The position numbers and the translations under genes were made by a program. A stretch of 64,000 nucleotides of DNA from Gremmenia infestans (Eukaryota > Ascomycota > Leotiomycetes > Helotiales > Hamatocanthoscyphaceae), in NCBI GenBank assembly GCA_032629725.1, contig JAFEVB010000020.1, positions 1,014,501-1,078,500 of the forward strand, given 5' to 3'. Below the pieces are notes generated by a model. The model worked only from the letters and a program-made list of their open reading frames with translations. It had not been told where the DNA came from and made no database searches. Shown one piece after another: positions 47,754 through 60,098 of this stretch; the first letter of the stretch is position 1; each line of letters begins with the position of its first letter.

Positions 47754-48399
47754 GGGATTGCTCCGCAAGCGAGAAGGACGGCTTGGTTGAGGAGCTGGAC
47801 TTTTGAATAGGGTGGCTTAGGTGAAGGAAGGGGTCGTTATTCATGAAGGTTTCGTAGGTTCTAAGGACCTGTCGTAATTTGGGACGTTGATTGCGTTGAT
47901 CTATATATTTTCCATTTCTAGATGACATGTTGCCTTTTATTGATACACTCATCTCGTACACAAAAGCCTCTTCTCCTGAACGTGAATTGAATATCGATTA
48001 CTCAAAACTCGACTCTCTTTGATGAGCTCAAATACTGTTTAAACACAATGCATACTGTCACAAAGTTTCTCTGGTCAAAATTTCGTTCCTAGCTCTCCTC
48101 GGCCACTACATATGAAGTTGTATTTTCTTCCTAAATACCAAACCAAAATCTGCAAGATACTCGTAGATTCTCAGTGCATCCGGTCTTTTCAGGTTGTCGA
48201 ACTCGCTATGGACAGCACACTCTGCATCCGCAAGTAATCATTCCCCGTCCAGATCCAGGGGTGGAAGTGGAGTAGTTTATACATTGTCATCTCCATCTCA
48301 TCTATGATTATCTTGTACACATACTCTACAATGCTTTCCCATCCTGACCCGTTCATCTATATTTACACTTCCTCCTTCCCTCTAACATATTTCCCTCAC
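47754..48399. other. Intergenic region between convergent genes
   Basis: 646 bp of 3' flanks for the symporter (+) and mL45 (-). No gene seen. Confidence 0.5.
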
Positions 48400-49317
48400 T
48401 TATATCAAGTTCTCCTTCTGCCAATTTTCCACATCCTCTATCCCCGTCTCATAGGTCGTCCCCCAAACCATCCACTCCTCTTCCTTCCACCCTATATACC
48501 TCTTCTGAATAACCACAAACTCATCCACGCTCTTCACCTTCCCACTTCCTTCCACCATCTTATCCCCTCTCCATCGCGTCAACCTCTGATCACTGCGAAT
48601 CCGCACCACAGACTGCCTAGCACCCGCACCCTCAATAGGAAACCTCGACACGCGATCGCTGACCAGCTTCGCCCTCCTATTATACTTGACCAGCTCCCAG
48701 TGAACCGTCTCCCCCTTCCCCCTAGTTGCAATCCGAGCGCGGAGCGTTTCGTACAGTCCGTCTGTGCAGGTTTTGCGGACGGCGGCGATGTCTCCCTCGG
48801 CAAAGGAAGAGTACATCTGTTTATGCAGCGCCAAAGCTGTAGGCACGATCTTGCTCCGCGCGATCTTGAACGAGCGGCCGAACCACCCAGGCTCGGGGCC
48901 TGCGAATTTGAATACGACACACCCGACCAAGTCGCGGAGGTAGAAGCGGAAGCCGCGCCAGAGGAGTTTCAGATGTCGTCTTGGTTCTCTGAAGATCGAG
49001 GGACGGTGCGAGAATCGGGGGAGGATGAATGTTGCTGTTGCGGGCGCGGGCTGTTAGAGGTAATTGGGAAGAAGCGGGACGGATAGAGAGGGGAAGGATT
49101 AAGTACCAGGGAAGAGACCGACGTCTAGAGGGACCTCTGTTTGTTCCTTAGTTACCACTCTCATACTGCGCTCTGCCTTTATTTTTGGCTTCATCATTTG
49201 TGGTTGGATGGCCCCGGCGCATAGTGGTGCAGATTGAGAGAAACATCTTCGTGGTAAGGGCGAGGATGAGAAGGCTCCCACTGCTGAGCAGAGGGGTCGG
49301 CGTAGAAGGTGCGCCAT
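48400..49317 (-). CDS. Mitochondrial large-subunit ribosomal protein mL45 (Mba1/Tim44-like fold)
   Basis: Two exons on the minus strand, 49317-49107 and 49034-48400, give 281 aa. The N-terminus (MAHLLRRPLCSAVGAFSSSP) is a typical mitochondrial presequence. The first exon ends EVPLDVGLFP and joins ATFILPRFSHRPSIFREPRR; the intron uses the second of two adjacent AG sites to keep frame. The body resembles mL45/Mba1: HKQMYSSFAEGDIAAVRKTC, LRARIATRGKGETVHWELV, RSDQRLTRWRGDKM. Proteins of this family tether the mitoribosome to the inner membrane at the Oxa1 insertase. The family call is from my recognition of the fold-level pattern, so moderate confidence. It is divergent from the EOS1 gene. Confidence 0.7.
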
Positions 49318-49787
49318 GGAAAGGTGCTGTGGTGAATGAGGAGGCATTACATTACGGTACGGAACTTTTTTTTGAAGCTGTTCGGGTAAACTTTGGACTA
49401 GGATCTTGGGGACATTGAGAGTGCAACAGGAGATGATGAGATAACCATGACGATGATTGAAATGAATGGACTTTACATAAAACAAGTAAGATTTCAAACT
49501 CCACTTCTATTTAAACAGAAAAACTTTCGAATTGAATGTCGAGGACAAGTTGCTTATCAGAAGAGAATAAATGATCGTATCTGTCATACAAAGCCAAGCA
49601 GAATCCGGGGTAAATTAGCGCTTCAAACAGTACATAGCAAACCAACCACACCTACCAGAACCAAGCTCTCGATTTCCATACCAACCTTCCCCTCCCCTCC
49701 TCCCTCTCCCCTCTCTACTCATCCCCAACAACCTCAAAAGGGATCCCCCCAACTGCAATGCGGCAGCACATGCCCTAACGACCCTGA
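49318..49787. other. Divergent promoter of mL45 and EOS1; part of EOS1 5' end may lie here
   Basis: 470 bp. The plus-strand frame 49447-49851 runs through this region into EOS1 in the next frame and may hold displaced N-terminal coding sequence (CPNDPELWLPIADHEHLHP). No ATG lies close to the open EOS1 frame. Confidence 0.4.
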
Positions 49788-50829
49788 ACTCTGGCTTCCC
49801 ATCGCCGACCACGAGCACCTCCACCCGACTACACGCCCTCCTTCCCGCTGAACCTGCACCCCGCGGACCCAGAGCGCAAAGACTCAGTGCTGCACCCGCG
49901 CGTCGCCGTCTTGCTAGGAGTCGAGAAGCACTGGCACTTCCCGCTGCTGTTCTGCAGAGCGCTGAGCACGGCGCCGGCGGCGTGGTGGGGTTTACGATGT
50001 GCGCTTACGTTTATGGGGGAGCTGTTGCTGGAGGAGGAGGTTGGCAGTGCGGGACATTGGAGTGTGGAGAGACGGTTTAGGGTCACGGAGGTGTTTTTGG
50101 CGGTTCTTTGGGTATGATATGATACTCTTGCTTCTAGTCCTGGGGGTTAAATGGAATCACCGCTGGACAATTGGGGAAGAGGGAGGGAAAGGGGAGGGGA
50201 TAGAATGAATGATTGCTGATACTTTTGAAGTGCTGTGCATCGGCGTATTTATCCTTCTATTTTACGGACTGTCTTATGTCCCGCTGGTATGGTTCTTCCC
50301 TGAGGCCGAAGAAGAGGATTTATTATCATTTACTAATATGGCTCACCAGGCTCTTGAACTACACACCCCAAGGTACACTATATTGCTATAATTCAGAGAC
50401 ACAAAAGAATTAACAACTCTAGCAACGCTCGTCCGTCTCCTCACAATCAACTCCGTCAATGCCTACATAACATCCTGGGTCCTCTATCTCTCAGGCGGCT
50501 CCGAGGACCCAAGACTCCTCTTGCCAGCTTGGATAAGCATAGCAACCGTACGGCCTCTTCTCTCCATCTTGTGTCAAAACTAACCTAATTAGACATTGAC
50601 GTTCCTATATCACGTCACGCATCCACGTCTCGCAATCTTAAAAGAGACTTCCCTTTCCATTTCTGTTTTCTCAATAGCGAGTTTCATTAGCATGGTCAGC
50701 CTTTTGTTGCAGCTTCATCTTTCAAGAGCGAATGATCCTCCTGTTCGGTTGTTTTTGATTGCGAAGCAGTGTTGGGAATACATTAAGATGGGAGTTGGAA
50801 TGATTGGAATGGTTGGAAGGGACTTGTAG
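49788..50829 (+). CDS. EOS1: N-glycosylation protein EOS1 (ER membrane); start unresolved
   Basis: Conserved exons end at 50111, then 50231-50286, 50350-50372 (23 nt), 50423-50547 and 50593-50829, all in phase. The protein has LHPRVAVLLGVEKHWHFPLL, WWGLRCALTFMGELLLEE, then CCASAYLSFYFTDCLMSRW joined to LLNYTPQ. ATLVRLLTINSVNAYITSW and several further membrane segments follow. The pattern (WCxASxYLSxxxxDxLMxRW, then YTPQATxxRLL) matches Eos1, an ER protein required for proper N-glycosylation and oxidative-stress tolerance in yeast. The first exon frame is open from 49788 but has no ATG. The neighbouring frame encodes a plausible continuation of the N-terminus, so a 1-nt frameshift in the C-run near 49826-49830 or a missed exon is likely. 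mL45 is divergent. Confidence 0.72.
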
Positions 50830-51232
50830 CGCTAACGTCACATACTTGAAATTCGAGCACGTTTCAAGAGGAATATGATTATGATGTGTATTTCCGGATT
50901 GCCAGAGCACATACTGATGCTCGGTCCTTGTTGTGGAAAGCCAGAGCTAGCAGTATTCTCAACTACACTACTCTAGTGAATGCAAATCCTGGTGTCATAG
51001 TAGGACAATAGAAAAACCGTTCCCTCCATGCCAAATCCATGCATCTGTGCGTTCTATAAAGAATGCGGGTATCATCGAACGCCCCATATCGAACCGTAAC
51101 GTAAACGATCAATTCGACCCAGCCATTCGATTGAAGAGGCAGGGCAAGAAGTTGAAAAGAAAATCTGGTGCTGTCATACTTCTATCGAAGCTCCTCATGG
51201 CGAAGGCTGGTGGGGACTTGGGTTCGATGGGT
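50830..51232. other. Intergenic region between convergent EOS1 and eIF1
   Basis: 403 bp, both 3' flanks; no gene supported. Confidence 0.5.
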
Positions 51233-51983
51233 TTAGAAACCATGGACCTGAAGAGTAAATGTTAGTAGTACACGGGAGTCGGGAAGTAGTCGTGCTTACC
51301 TTGATGGTCTTGGCATCAAGCTCAAGTCCAGTCTTGTCGGTGAGGAATTCTTGTACATCCTTGCGCTGATCGCCCTGAAGCTGGATCACCTCTCCCATCT
51401 CGCTGTCGACAACGATGGTGCCATTGCAAGCTGCCCTTGATGTTAGCCCTTACTTTCCCCGCGAGGCTGCTAGGGTTGGGGAGTTACATACCGAACTTCT
51501 TCTTGATAACCTTGAGGATCTTCTTCTGGTCAAATTTCTTGGGCAGACCTTGGACAGTCGTCAAAGTCTTGCGACCATTGCGCTCTGTTGGTGAAGACAG
51601 GTCAGCAGGCTTATCTCGAGCCAAGGCGGTCAGACGCGGGGTTGTGTGCGCCGCACAACGCCTGAGGGAGGGTGGATAATGAACTCACGCTGAATACGGA
51701 TGTGTATGTAATTCTGCGACTGCTTGGTCTCTCCTGTGTCTTCATCGGCTTCGGCGAAGGGGTCTATATGCAAGGAATATTAGCTGTGCCACTGGGACGG
51801 ATTTTGCGGTAAGCTTCGAGTTGGGTATCCTCAAAGGAAAGACACCGACAGGGCCTCGCCTTTGGAGTAGTGCCAAACCCACGATGGTGTTCGAGTAAAA
51901 TTGTCTTCGCAGGCAGGCTATCTGTGAGGAGGGGCAAGTAAGGAAAAGGGCATACCGAAGGTTTTCAAATTTTCGATTGACAT
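51233..51983 (-). CDS. SUI1: Translation initiation factor eIF1 (SUI1)
   Basis: Five exons on the minus strand, 51983-51956, 51763-51689, 51584-51492, 51430-51300 and 51247-51233, give 113 aa, the usual length. The protein starts MSIENLKTF-DPFAEADED, followed by NYIHIRIQQRNGRKTLTTVQ, GLPKKFDQKKILKVIKKKF and MGEVIQLQGDQRKDVQEFL. It ends in VHGF. The final coding exon is only 15 nt and holds those four codons plus the stop. eIF1 sits on the 40S subunit and enforces start-codon fidelity. The intron that follows the short first exon is 192 nt and the other introns are 51-104 nt. Very confident. Confidence 0.95.
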
Positions 51984-52676
51984 AAACTCGAGTGTTGACG
52001 GGTACTTTGGGCTGTTTTTGGTATTGGGATCGAGAAGGTAGGCGAAGGTTGCCGTTGGTATCAAGAGTGTAGAGAGTACGGAGAGTGGGGATTGTTGCAG
52101 AGAGTGTCTGTGGATTGTGTTGTAAGAGTTAGAGTTGGTGGAAGATGTCGGTCGTGAATCAGAATAATGACTGCGGCGGCACTTCTTTCAGACCCCGCCC
52201 TAAGTAGCTAGTGTCAGATCACGTGGAAAGGGAGGATGGGATTGAGGGGCGAGTATGATTCGTCAGTCGCCACCTCCTTGCGGTCAAAATCTGGGGTCCA
52301 GATATCTAGATTCACATGCATGTAAAGCCGTTGACTCAAACCTAGGGGGGTCGGGGGGGCCTCAGTATTACAACATCCCGAGTACATTATTTACCATTAT
52401 GTCTCACGTCGACTAATTCAATATCTGGGGTACGAGGTGACATATCGACAAAGAACCATGCCAGGGAAGGCTCCTTCCAAATGCGGTTGGTGTCTCTCTT
52501 CACCAACAGAGCATCAGAGGATGACATGCTCTCCAAAGCTATTGTGACGGAGACTGAAATTTTATGCTCCTATTAATTCTTAAGTCCTAGCACTCGGCGC
52601 AAGCTCGAAGCTAGGTTATACATGTAACAGCGGGTATATTCTCTCCCATATAATACAAGCCCTACGCATGCTCCAT
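51984..52676. other. eIF1 promoter and 3' flank of the Asterix-like gene
   Basis: 693 bp, including a G-rich run (about 52345-52362, GGGGGGTCGGGGGGG) that could form quadruplex-like structure. No gene supported. Confidence 0.5.
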
Positions 52677-53239
52677 CTAGACCCCAACCGGGGGAGCTGC
52701 TGCGGGTGCCTCTGTTCCTGTGCCTTGTCCTGGAGTTCCTGGTGGTGGTAGAAACATAGGGAGGTAAGTCTGGATTGGATTAGTCCAGCGCAGGAGGAAT
52801 CGAAGGTATAGCTTACAACAACGAGCGCCATCACTGTAGGGCAGACGTTAGCATTCTAGATTCATCGGTGCGAAAGATGTTCAGTACTTACAAGACATTC
52901 CAACGGAGAAATAGGCTGGTTGCGAAGAAGTCTTTTTGGTGTCTGCGCTCTCGCCCAGCCAATTCTGAATCGCGAACACAACAGATGCCCTAGGAGCAGT
53001 CAGAGCCCGTCTCCTTCCCCCCCTCGAGCTCCACATACCATCCAATGAACTTGTTTCTCGTGAACATCGCTGCCATTGGCAATGTGCTGCCCAATGTTGC
53101 GCTAATATCGCCGCCTTCTTTTGCAGTGGGGATTTGATAGGGGATTACTGTTGAGAGGGATTAGCAATTGCTGAGATTCTTGCGCGGTGTTATCATGCTT
53201 ACTGAGGTCGGCCCTCTTCATATCTTTCTTGGTGGACAT
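52677..53239 (-). CDS. Asterix/PAT-complex-type small ER membrane protein (UPF0139 family)
   Basis: Five exons on the minus strand, 53239-53203, 53147-53039, 52989-52892, 52833-52817 (17 nt) and 52769-52677, give 117 aa. The protein reads MSTKKDMKRADLIIPYQIPT, GSTLPMAAMFTRNKFIGW, ASVVFAIQNWLGESADTKKT, then YFSVGMSLMALVVTYLPMF. It ends in a Pro/Gly/Ala-rich tail. There are two to three membrane spans and a conserved SADTKKTSS-like loop that matches Asterix (WDR83OS), an ER chaperone subunit that protects nascent membrane proteins. The assignment rests on this motif and overall size. The 17-nt exon is required for phase. Confidence 0.75.
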
Positions 53240-54773
53240 ATTTGATGGAGTTGGTTTAGATGTTGGCAAATGTCAAGCTTTGGTGGCAGCTACCAATTCA
53301 TAATGTCAATGTTAGATGATTGGGATTTAGATTTGACTAGTACTGATAAGTTCCCGGTGTACGCGAATATCTCAACCCGCCTCTGAGTCTGAGCCCATGG
53401 GATCGGACCGTTCAAGGGGCCTTGACCTGATGTGATGTTCCCCCACAAGCTTATCGTCTGGCCCCGCAATTGTTACCAATCTGGTAAATCTTTAAACCGA
53501 ATGCCTCTCTTGAGTCTTGACCGAGGGATGATTGATTGATTCCCGCCGGCTCTGATCCAGATATGGTCGTTGAGATCTTCATGGACCTTGGATATTTCTC
53601 TGGTTGACTTTTGACTCTTGATTTCTCACTTTTCACTTTTCACTACCTGGGTACAGCAAGAACCGCAATATACGATAGCATCCTTCTGGATTGGATGATA
53701 TCTGGGGTTACGCAAGTGTGCTACAGTCATTATTTCATATGTTCAAGAATAGAAACCTTGTAGCCCATCCCATCCTCCCCTCTTTTACGTTCCCGACCAG
53801 TTCTGACGATCGATGTGCGCGAGGGGTCCAATCGAATGTACGAAGTACCTACCTACCTTACCTCCGTACAGAACCTCCTTCAAGAGTCAAGGGTTCACTA
53901 ATATAAGCCACCACATTGATTACTGCTCGCCCTGGAATGGAATCCTTCTTTCAGCCCTAGACTGGCGGTTGGCAAGACGAAAGCAGGAGTTGTTACGGAG
54001 TAGTTAGACATTTCAAGTCAGGAGATGATGTAAGCTTCATTCTTGTTCAGCTGATCAAGCTGGACTGGAAGAAGTCACAGTATCTTGCGCGGTTAAGTCG
54101 CCAAGTCAATGGATGTAAAAGCTCCAAGATTTCAAAGAAATGCTTGCACCTCTTGTTTGAGTCGTTTATTCGTTCGGTAGCTCCGTCCGTACAGAATACG
54201 ACAGCAGTAGCATTATTGGGGCTGTAAAGACAGACAGGACAGGTACCTACATGCACCTGATGCTGCAAATCGTCTTTGCATGTCAAATTTACGATGATCT
54301 GTCTTCGCTCTATCTACTCGTATAATAGTTGTCGGGCAAGTATTATATGTATGTAGCCCACGAATAGATTATAAATTATATTGCCTTGGTGAGTATATAT
54401 TTATTTGCTTGCCTTATCGGGGACTTTGAACATTCGCCACGATAGAGCAATGGCGGCGGCTTGTACTCCCTGTATTATTCCTAGCTTCCGAGCAAGGTAG
54501 GGAGGTGCGGTGCACTGGTACTGGACTGGGGGACTGAATTGGTAGGCTCGTACAGTACTGTAGGGGTACGGTAATCGTCCGCCGACATTCTTCGCATCGC
54601 AGACCCGGCCCCAGCCCAGCCAAGCCAGGCTGTCTGTCACGTCAACTCCACTCCACTTCACTCGCAGACCCATCCCATCTCAACATCGTCCGACCTCGAT
54701 TTCTCTCAAATCCAAATCCAAATCCACCGAAAGCGCATTTGTCTCTCTTCCTCTCAACAATGGCTCGCGCATC
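53240..54773. other. Intergenic region upstream of MED12
   Basis: 1.53 kb. It holds TACCTACCTACC near 53847-53858 and a TACGGAGTA nonamer at 53994-54002. The last 100 bp are a C-rich leader. No gene supported. Confidence 0.5.
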
Positions 54774-54777
54774 ATGA
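54760..54777 (+). promoter_or_regulatory. Upstream open reading frame overlapping the MED12 start
   Basis: An ATG at 54760 (caacaATGG) opens a 5-codon frame ending at the TGA 54775-54777. That stop overlaps the MED12 ATG (54774) as ATGA. The arrangement could reduce or re-route initiation at MED12, or allow termination-reinitiation. No experimental evidence is available here. Confidence 0.6.
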
Positions 54778-57700
54778 CAGGAAGACCTCTGCTTGGGCAA
54801 CGTCCGACTCGCCCTCCAAGCACGACCACAATACCCCAGAGGCCCCCGTCGCATCGGACGCTTTCTCAGCAGTTTCCCTCGGGCTCCCCAGCAAGACGAG
54901 GCGGCGGCGGCGGCGGCAATGAAGGGTTCGTGGACTTGACACTTGAGTCGGATGTTGCTGGAAGATATGGCACAGTCCCGCGCATGGGATCATCGCGGCT
55001 CAGGTTGGAGATCTCCGACTCAAGTAATGACAGCGACGCTTCACCGAAACAGCATTCGGATGCTACTACTCCCTGGCGTACTTCCGTTCCTCCCCGTGGC
55101 CGGCCGCAACTTCATCTCAATGTACCAGACTCCAGCAACCCCGGCTTCAGCGCTTCCCAACAGGAAGCGGCTCATAATGAAGTCAACAACAAGGCGATGC
55201 CTCTTCCTGTGAGGCCCGGCCAACATGCTCCACCTACTGCCGAGAAAGCGCGGTCAGCGCTGGGAAACTCTGCGAAGAAAGAGGGCCGGCCCAAACCATA
55301 CGTTTTGGAGGTTCCCACACTCGCTCCGCGGTATCCTCCGAATGGTATGTCGAGGTCCCACTTGTGTGAAGAAGACATGCTGACTCAAAAAAGGCCACGC
55401 CGACTTCTATCCATGGACAGGAAATCATCCCGAAGACCAATTCTCCGAGCCAGTCATTCGTCAAGGCTATTTTGATAAGGCGCAGATGACCCAAAACGAA
55501 ACCGGGACTGCCCGGGCAGCTATATCTCCTGCTTTGAAGCACAAGACTGGTCTACAGACACTATCTTCATTATTTACGAGTGTCTTGGCTCAGCGCAGAT
55601 CTCATGGTCAGGTAACGGCTAGTTGGGCTTTCAAACCTCCTCCACGTGTTACAGTCACAGATACAAAACGAGAAATTTGGCTGAAAGATTTGGCAAACCC
55701 AACCATCTCGTTGAAGCGGCTTAGTCGATCAATTCCTCATGGGATTCGAGGGAAGGTACTCCTTGATCAATCCCTTAGTAAAAACATCCCAATAGAAAGG
55801 GCAGTCTGGCTTGCCAAGTGCGTTGGGGCAAACGAGTTGCGATCCTTCCGGAGGAAAGGGGTCAGTGGCACATTTCAAATGGGAGGTGAAGCAAAGTGGA
55901 TTCGAGATTTCACAGTTTGCGTAGAGCAATTTGTAGAGAACGTCATAGGAAGTTGTGGGGAAGGCGATTTCAAAGGCCGCATAAATTATGTGTAAGTACT
56001 CGAATTTCTTCTTGTATGAATACTACTGACTGCGGAACAGTATTCGGCTTGCCGCTCACTTTCATGCCGAGTATCTCCTGGATCGCGAGCATTATATGGA
56101 CTGGCTAGTTTCGTCCTTGGAAAATAGCCCTCAGGCAAAGCTACCACTTTGGATTTTAATTACTCAGGTCTATTGGAAGGATCTGGTAAAGTACCGGAAA
56201 TATGGGCGCCGACTTGCTGGGGCATTGCTAGGGCACGTCTCTGAGGTATTTCACTCTTCAGATCCTTGATTCAACGAATATAACTAACATATCTATAGTT
56301 AGCCGATCACCCTGACCATGATATCTTGGAACCCCTTTTGGATCGATTACAACAGCTGCTCAAAGGTCTTATGATATCAAACCCCGATAGCTTTGTCTCT
56401 CCAAGACTGTGGGCAAAACACGAACATACTATACGCTCCAGTTTGTTGTCAGATGATGGCCAATTTTTAGCAGTTTTCGAAAAAATCAGTCTTCGCAATA
56501 AACGCCTCACGATTCCAGGAATAGAAAAAAAATCAACTGCTCGGCAACGTCTCATTCGGCTTCTCGACATGAACCTTACAGATTCGTCCATGCACGATTT
56601 TCCGAAGCGTTGTTGGCAGGTGGATGAAGACAAGACTATGCTTCTGCAAGCTGTCTTAGAATGGTCTACTTCATCATATCGCCCAGGGAGTTCTAAAATA
56701 TTCGTTGCAGCTCGAATACTCCGATTCTGGAGCAAGTCTGGGGTCGATGTGACCGAGTCTATTCTCGACTTTCTGGATTCAGACGTAGTCAGATTCGGTC
56801 GCAATAAAACGTCATTCTATCATTTGGTTTCCGAACTGGCTAGATCAGAGCATTTCTCCACGCCACGGTACCTTCAATGGCTGATATCTCGAGGAGGTCT
56901 TTACGGTGCGACGGATGCCGCATCAGATGGTCCGTGTGCAACCCGATTATTGGCAGAATTACCTTTGCATAACCTTAGTGACGGTATAATATCACTACAT
57001 CGGACACTGCTTGACCGTGCAGATTTCTCCGTGGATGAAGAAGAGCAGCGTATGAGAATTTGCATGGCTTCTATGAACCGGACACTACCGTCTATACAAG
57101 CAAACGCCGACTTAGAGCTAGAATTGGACAACCTTCCTACCTCTGATGATTTATCTGTCCTCGTGGCGCAATTAAGTCGGTCAAGCAAGTCAGAAATAGG
57201 TCTGTGGCTCAGGTACAAAGTTAGAGTGCAAATGCAACAGCCAACGATACCGCTTTTGGAAGACTGGGATACTTCTCCAATGAAGGGTGGCACATCTGCT
57301 ATTACTGTGTCGGATTTTTACACGTTTCGGAATTATCTCGAACTCGTCGATGACTATTCAATGTTGGCAGATGTGTTAAAGATCGTCGCGAGCTCAAACG
57401 ATGCAGAGGTTCTAGCTTCCTGCGCCGACACTCTCAACCTACATACCGACACCTTTGCGGCTATTGGCGCACTTCATGGCCTCTTTGACATTCTCACCGC
57501 GCGTCTGCCATCATTAGTTGAAGACCAAGACTTTATACCTAGAATTGTCTTGGTGTCGCTGTCGGACCTTGCTGCAAGGATTCCAGAGCGCAAGAGTATC
57601 GCGGACCAGCTTTCTCAGGAACTCGCGATGAGTGACAGAAAAAATGCTGCGGATGCTTGCTCTCCAGTATCGGATCATATGGCCATGATGCAGATTACCG

Positions 57701-59451
57701 AGACCGACTTCACAGATGAAATCGAGAAGGTCCTAGCAAGTGGAAACAGCATGGACCAGGCCACCTTAGACCGGCTTTTCCAGAGAGTCGTCCTACAACT
57801 CGAAATGGTTTGGGAGAAGTCACCCGAGCAACAGCGGAGTTGTGGGCTTTTGCTTACAAGGCTGCGAACATTTGACGCTCAGCATTTCGATAGCATCATG
57901 CACAAATGGACTGTTCGTTTCCTAAACATGACTGACCGCCCAAATATGATACGAATTCTGGGCCCTTTGATTAGCTTTGGGTGTCTTTCTTTTCAGTCCG
58001 TCTTAGCAAGCTGTGAAGCTTTGAATGAGAAGGACACCCTCTCAACCCAACGATCCACCTCGGGAGCCTCCAAAGAGCTTCTTGTTCTCCTTCTTGGACC
58101 ATCAAATCTGCTGGGAAGCATGGGCGTCGAAGAACTATACCGCTTCCGAATCAAGCAGGCTCATGTGCAGATGGATTTTGCGGTCGAAGTCCTCGCCACC
58201 ATTCGTCAAGCCCTTGAAACTCACCACACATCCGAAGGTGGTGATACTTACGATGCAAACGCGAGAATGTTGCTTGAAAGTCGCAGCTCATGGGAGCTCT
58301 TCCAAAAATACGCCCTGCTACACACCGGTTCGATGATCCAAGCGCTCGTGATACCCATGCTGCGGGAATCTGGCTCGCCTAACGCAGTCTCAGTTTCATC
58401 GATCGTCGATAAACTCCTGCTTGGCGACAGTCAGCGAGAAGATATAACAACAGAAGCAATCCTTGATATTGCAAATGATCTGACTTTACCGTTTTGTCAA
58501 ATTAAGCTCGAGTCGATGTTTACTTCCGAAGACAGTCTTATGTCGGGCACCGAGGAAGGCCGTTCGGAGCGCCTTGAGGCTTTTGACAGTGCGATCGAGG
58601 CAGCTGTCGATTCCGGGAAAACAGCATGGGCTAGCATTGTGCCCTTGCTCGACAAATCAATTGCCTACCACTTGAGGCGACGAGCTCAGATACAATTTCT
58701 TGCTCTATTCCCATCGCCGAAATCAGCCCTTGCCTACGACTCTTCGGCTTTACAAGGTCGTCTTATCCACGCGGAAAATCTTCTTCGTATAATAGATACA
58801 ACAGCAAGGAGTGCCACTGCCCCAACACCCATGAGCTCAGATCATACTAGCCTTGCCGTCGACATAATCACAACACTTAGCGGCGTTCGGATTTTGCTAT
58901 CTACAAGCCATGCAAAGCAAATCAAGGATGCCCTCGTCACAAAATGGATTCCCCTCCTTCTGTCATTCATCACCATGCATACTTCCGAATTCGAGGCCAC
59001 AAGGTCAGGGCATGAGAGCCGGGCTAAAGCAATACTCGCTCTCTCGGCGATTATGCTCGAATTACAAGCCCTTGATACTAGCACAGAAGCTATCAATGGG
59101 CTCATCGAGCATAACTTCGATCTTGCACTCTACCTGGTCGATCCACTCCCGGACGATATGCGGCAGCAGTGCATCCGCAGTCTTCGCGACACGGTTTCCA
59201 GCCCACAGCTACACTACATCTTTAGCTTCGCTGCGAATCCGTCAGAGTGGCTTGTTCTCAGTCAGAAGGAGAGCATTCCTGTTTCAAACGGAGGGCCGGG
59301 TGACGGCGGGACTGATAAAAGAAGCCACGAGAAGGAGAAATTAACTCCGTTTCCTTTGAGAAAGTGGGAACTGCTGGGCGATTCAACACCGCATTTTGGA
59401 GAAAATGATACAAGTTTAAGCTTGACTTTGTTTGGTGCCCGGCGAGGCTAA
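54774..59451 (+). CDS. SRB8: Mediator subunit 12 (MED12/SRB8)
   Basis: Four exons, 54774-55344, 55394-55991, 56041-56245 and 56299-59451, give 1508 aa, normal for filamentous fungi. The N-terminal 190 aa are Pro/Ser-rich and disordered. Then HADFYPWTGNHPEDQFSEPV and the conserved Med12 core SLKRLSRSIPHGIRGKVLLD, NIPIERAVWLAKCVGANELR follow. The C-terminal 1000 residues are helical repeats with little local homology. Med12 activates the Cdk8/cyclin C kinase module and represses or tunes RNA polymerase II transcription. The first intron contains a stop, so splicing is needed for the full protein. A short uORF overlaps the start. Splice phases all agree. Confidence 0.92.
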
Positions 59452-60098
59452 TAACGACCTGTTCGTACTGGGAAGGAAATATCGGTAGGAGTATAGGAGT
59501 GTAGGAGCATTGAAGTCTGTATATACCATGGTTTGGCTTGACAGACGTAGAAGTCTATATGACGAGGTTATGATACCAAGATGAACGTATAAACGAACTA
59601 TTTTGTAGTCAACATATTTCCTTAAACTGGTGCCTCACTATAAGATTGTCTTAGAAGCACCTACCTCGGCCTCATCACGCGCACCCATCTGCATCTGTGC
59701 CGATGCCGTGCATCTTCGGCAACAGGACTATGCCATCACATCCCCGCTTTCTTTCCTTATTTTTGAGGCTAACCAAAACATCACTAGCGCAGAAAGATGC
59801 CCGCCTCGTAGGCTTCATAGGTTGGTGCATTGCATTCACTACGGAGAATTCCAAGACGGCGAAAAAGGAGCAGCATCCGCTCAACTCAAGCATTTCCTTG
59901 CTTTGCATGACTGGCGGGTACATTGAATTACAACTAACCACATTCATCGCTACAGTACGCCCGCCGTATTAAGGATCCTACGGCGCATGGTTATGTACGG
60001 CATTCCTTCTTCGCATCAACTTGTCGATCAAACCGCGACGGTACCATACTGCACACATACAAATCGCACAGTATACAACTAGCACATCACCCGCCACT
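59452..60098. other. Intergenic region upstream of RGD1
   Basis: 647 bp; the small overlapping open frames (59630-59972) have no family likeness. The end is an AC-rich leader. Confidence 0.5.

Noticed and set aside
48304..49086. 260-codon plus-strand frame
   Set aside because: It is antisense to the mL45 gene and its His/Pro/Leu-rich translation is a shadow of that coding strand.
59630..59972. Overlapping small frames upstream of RGD1
   Set aside because: They overlap each other on both strands and lack any recognisable sequence.
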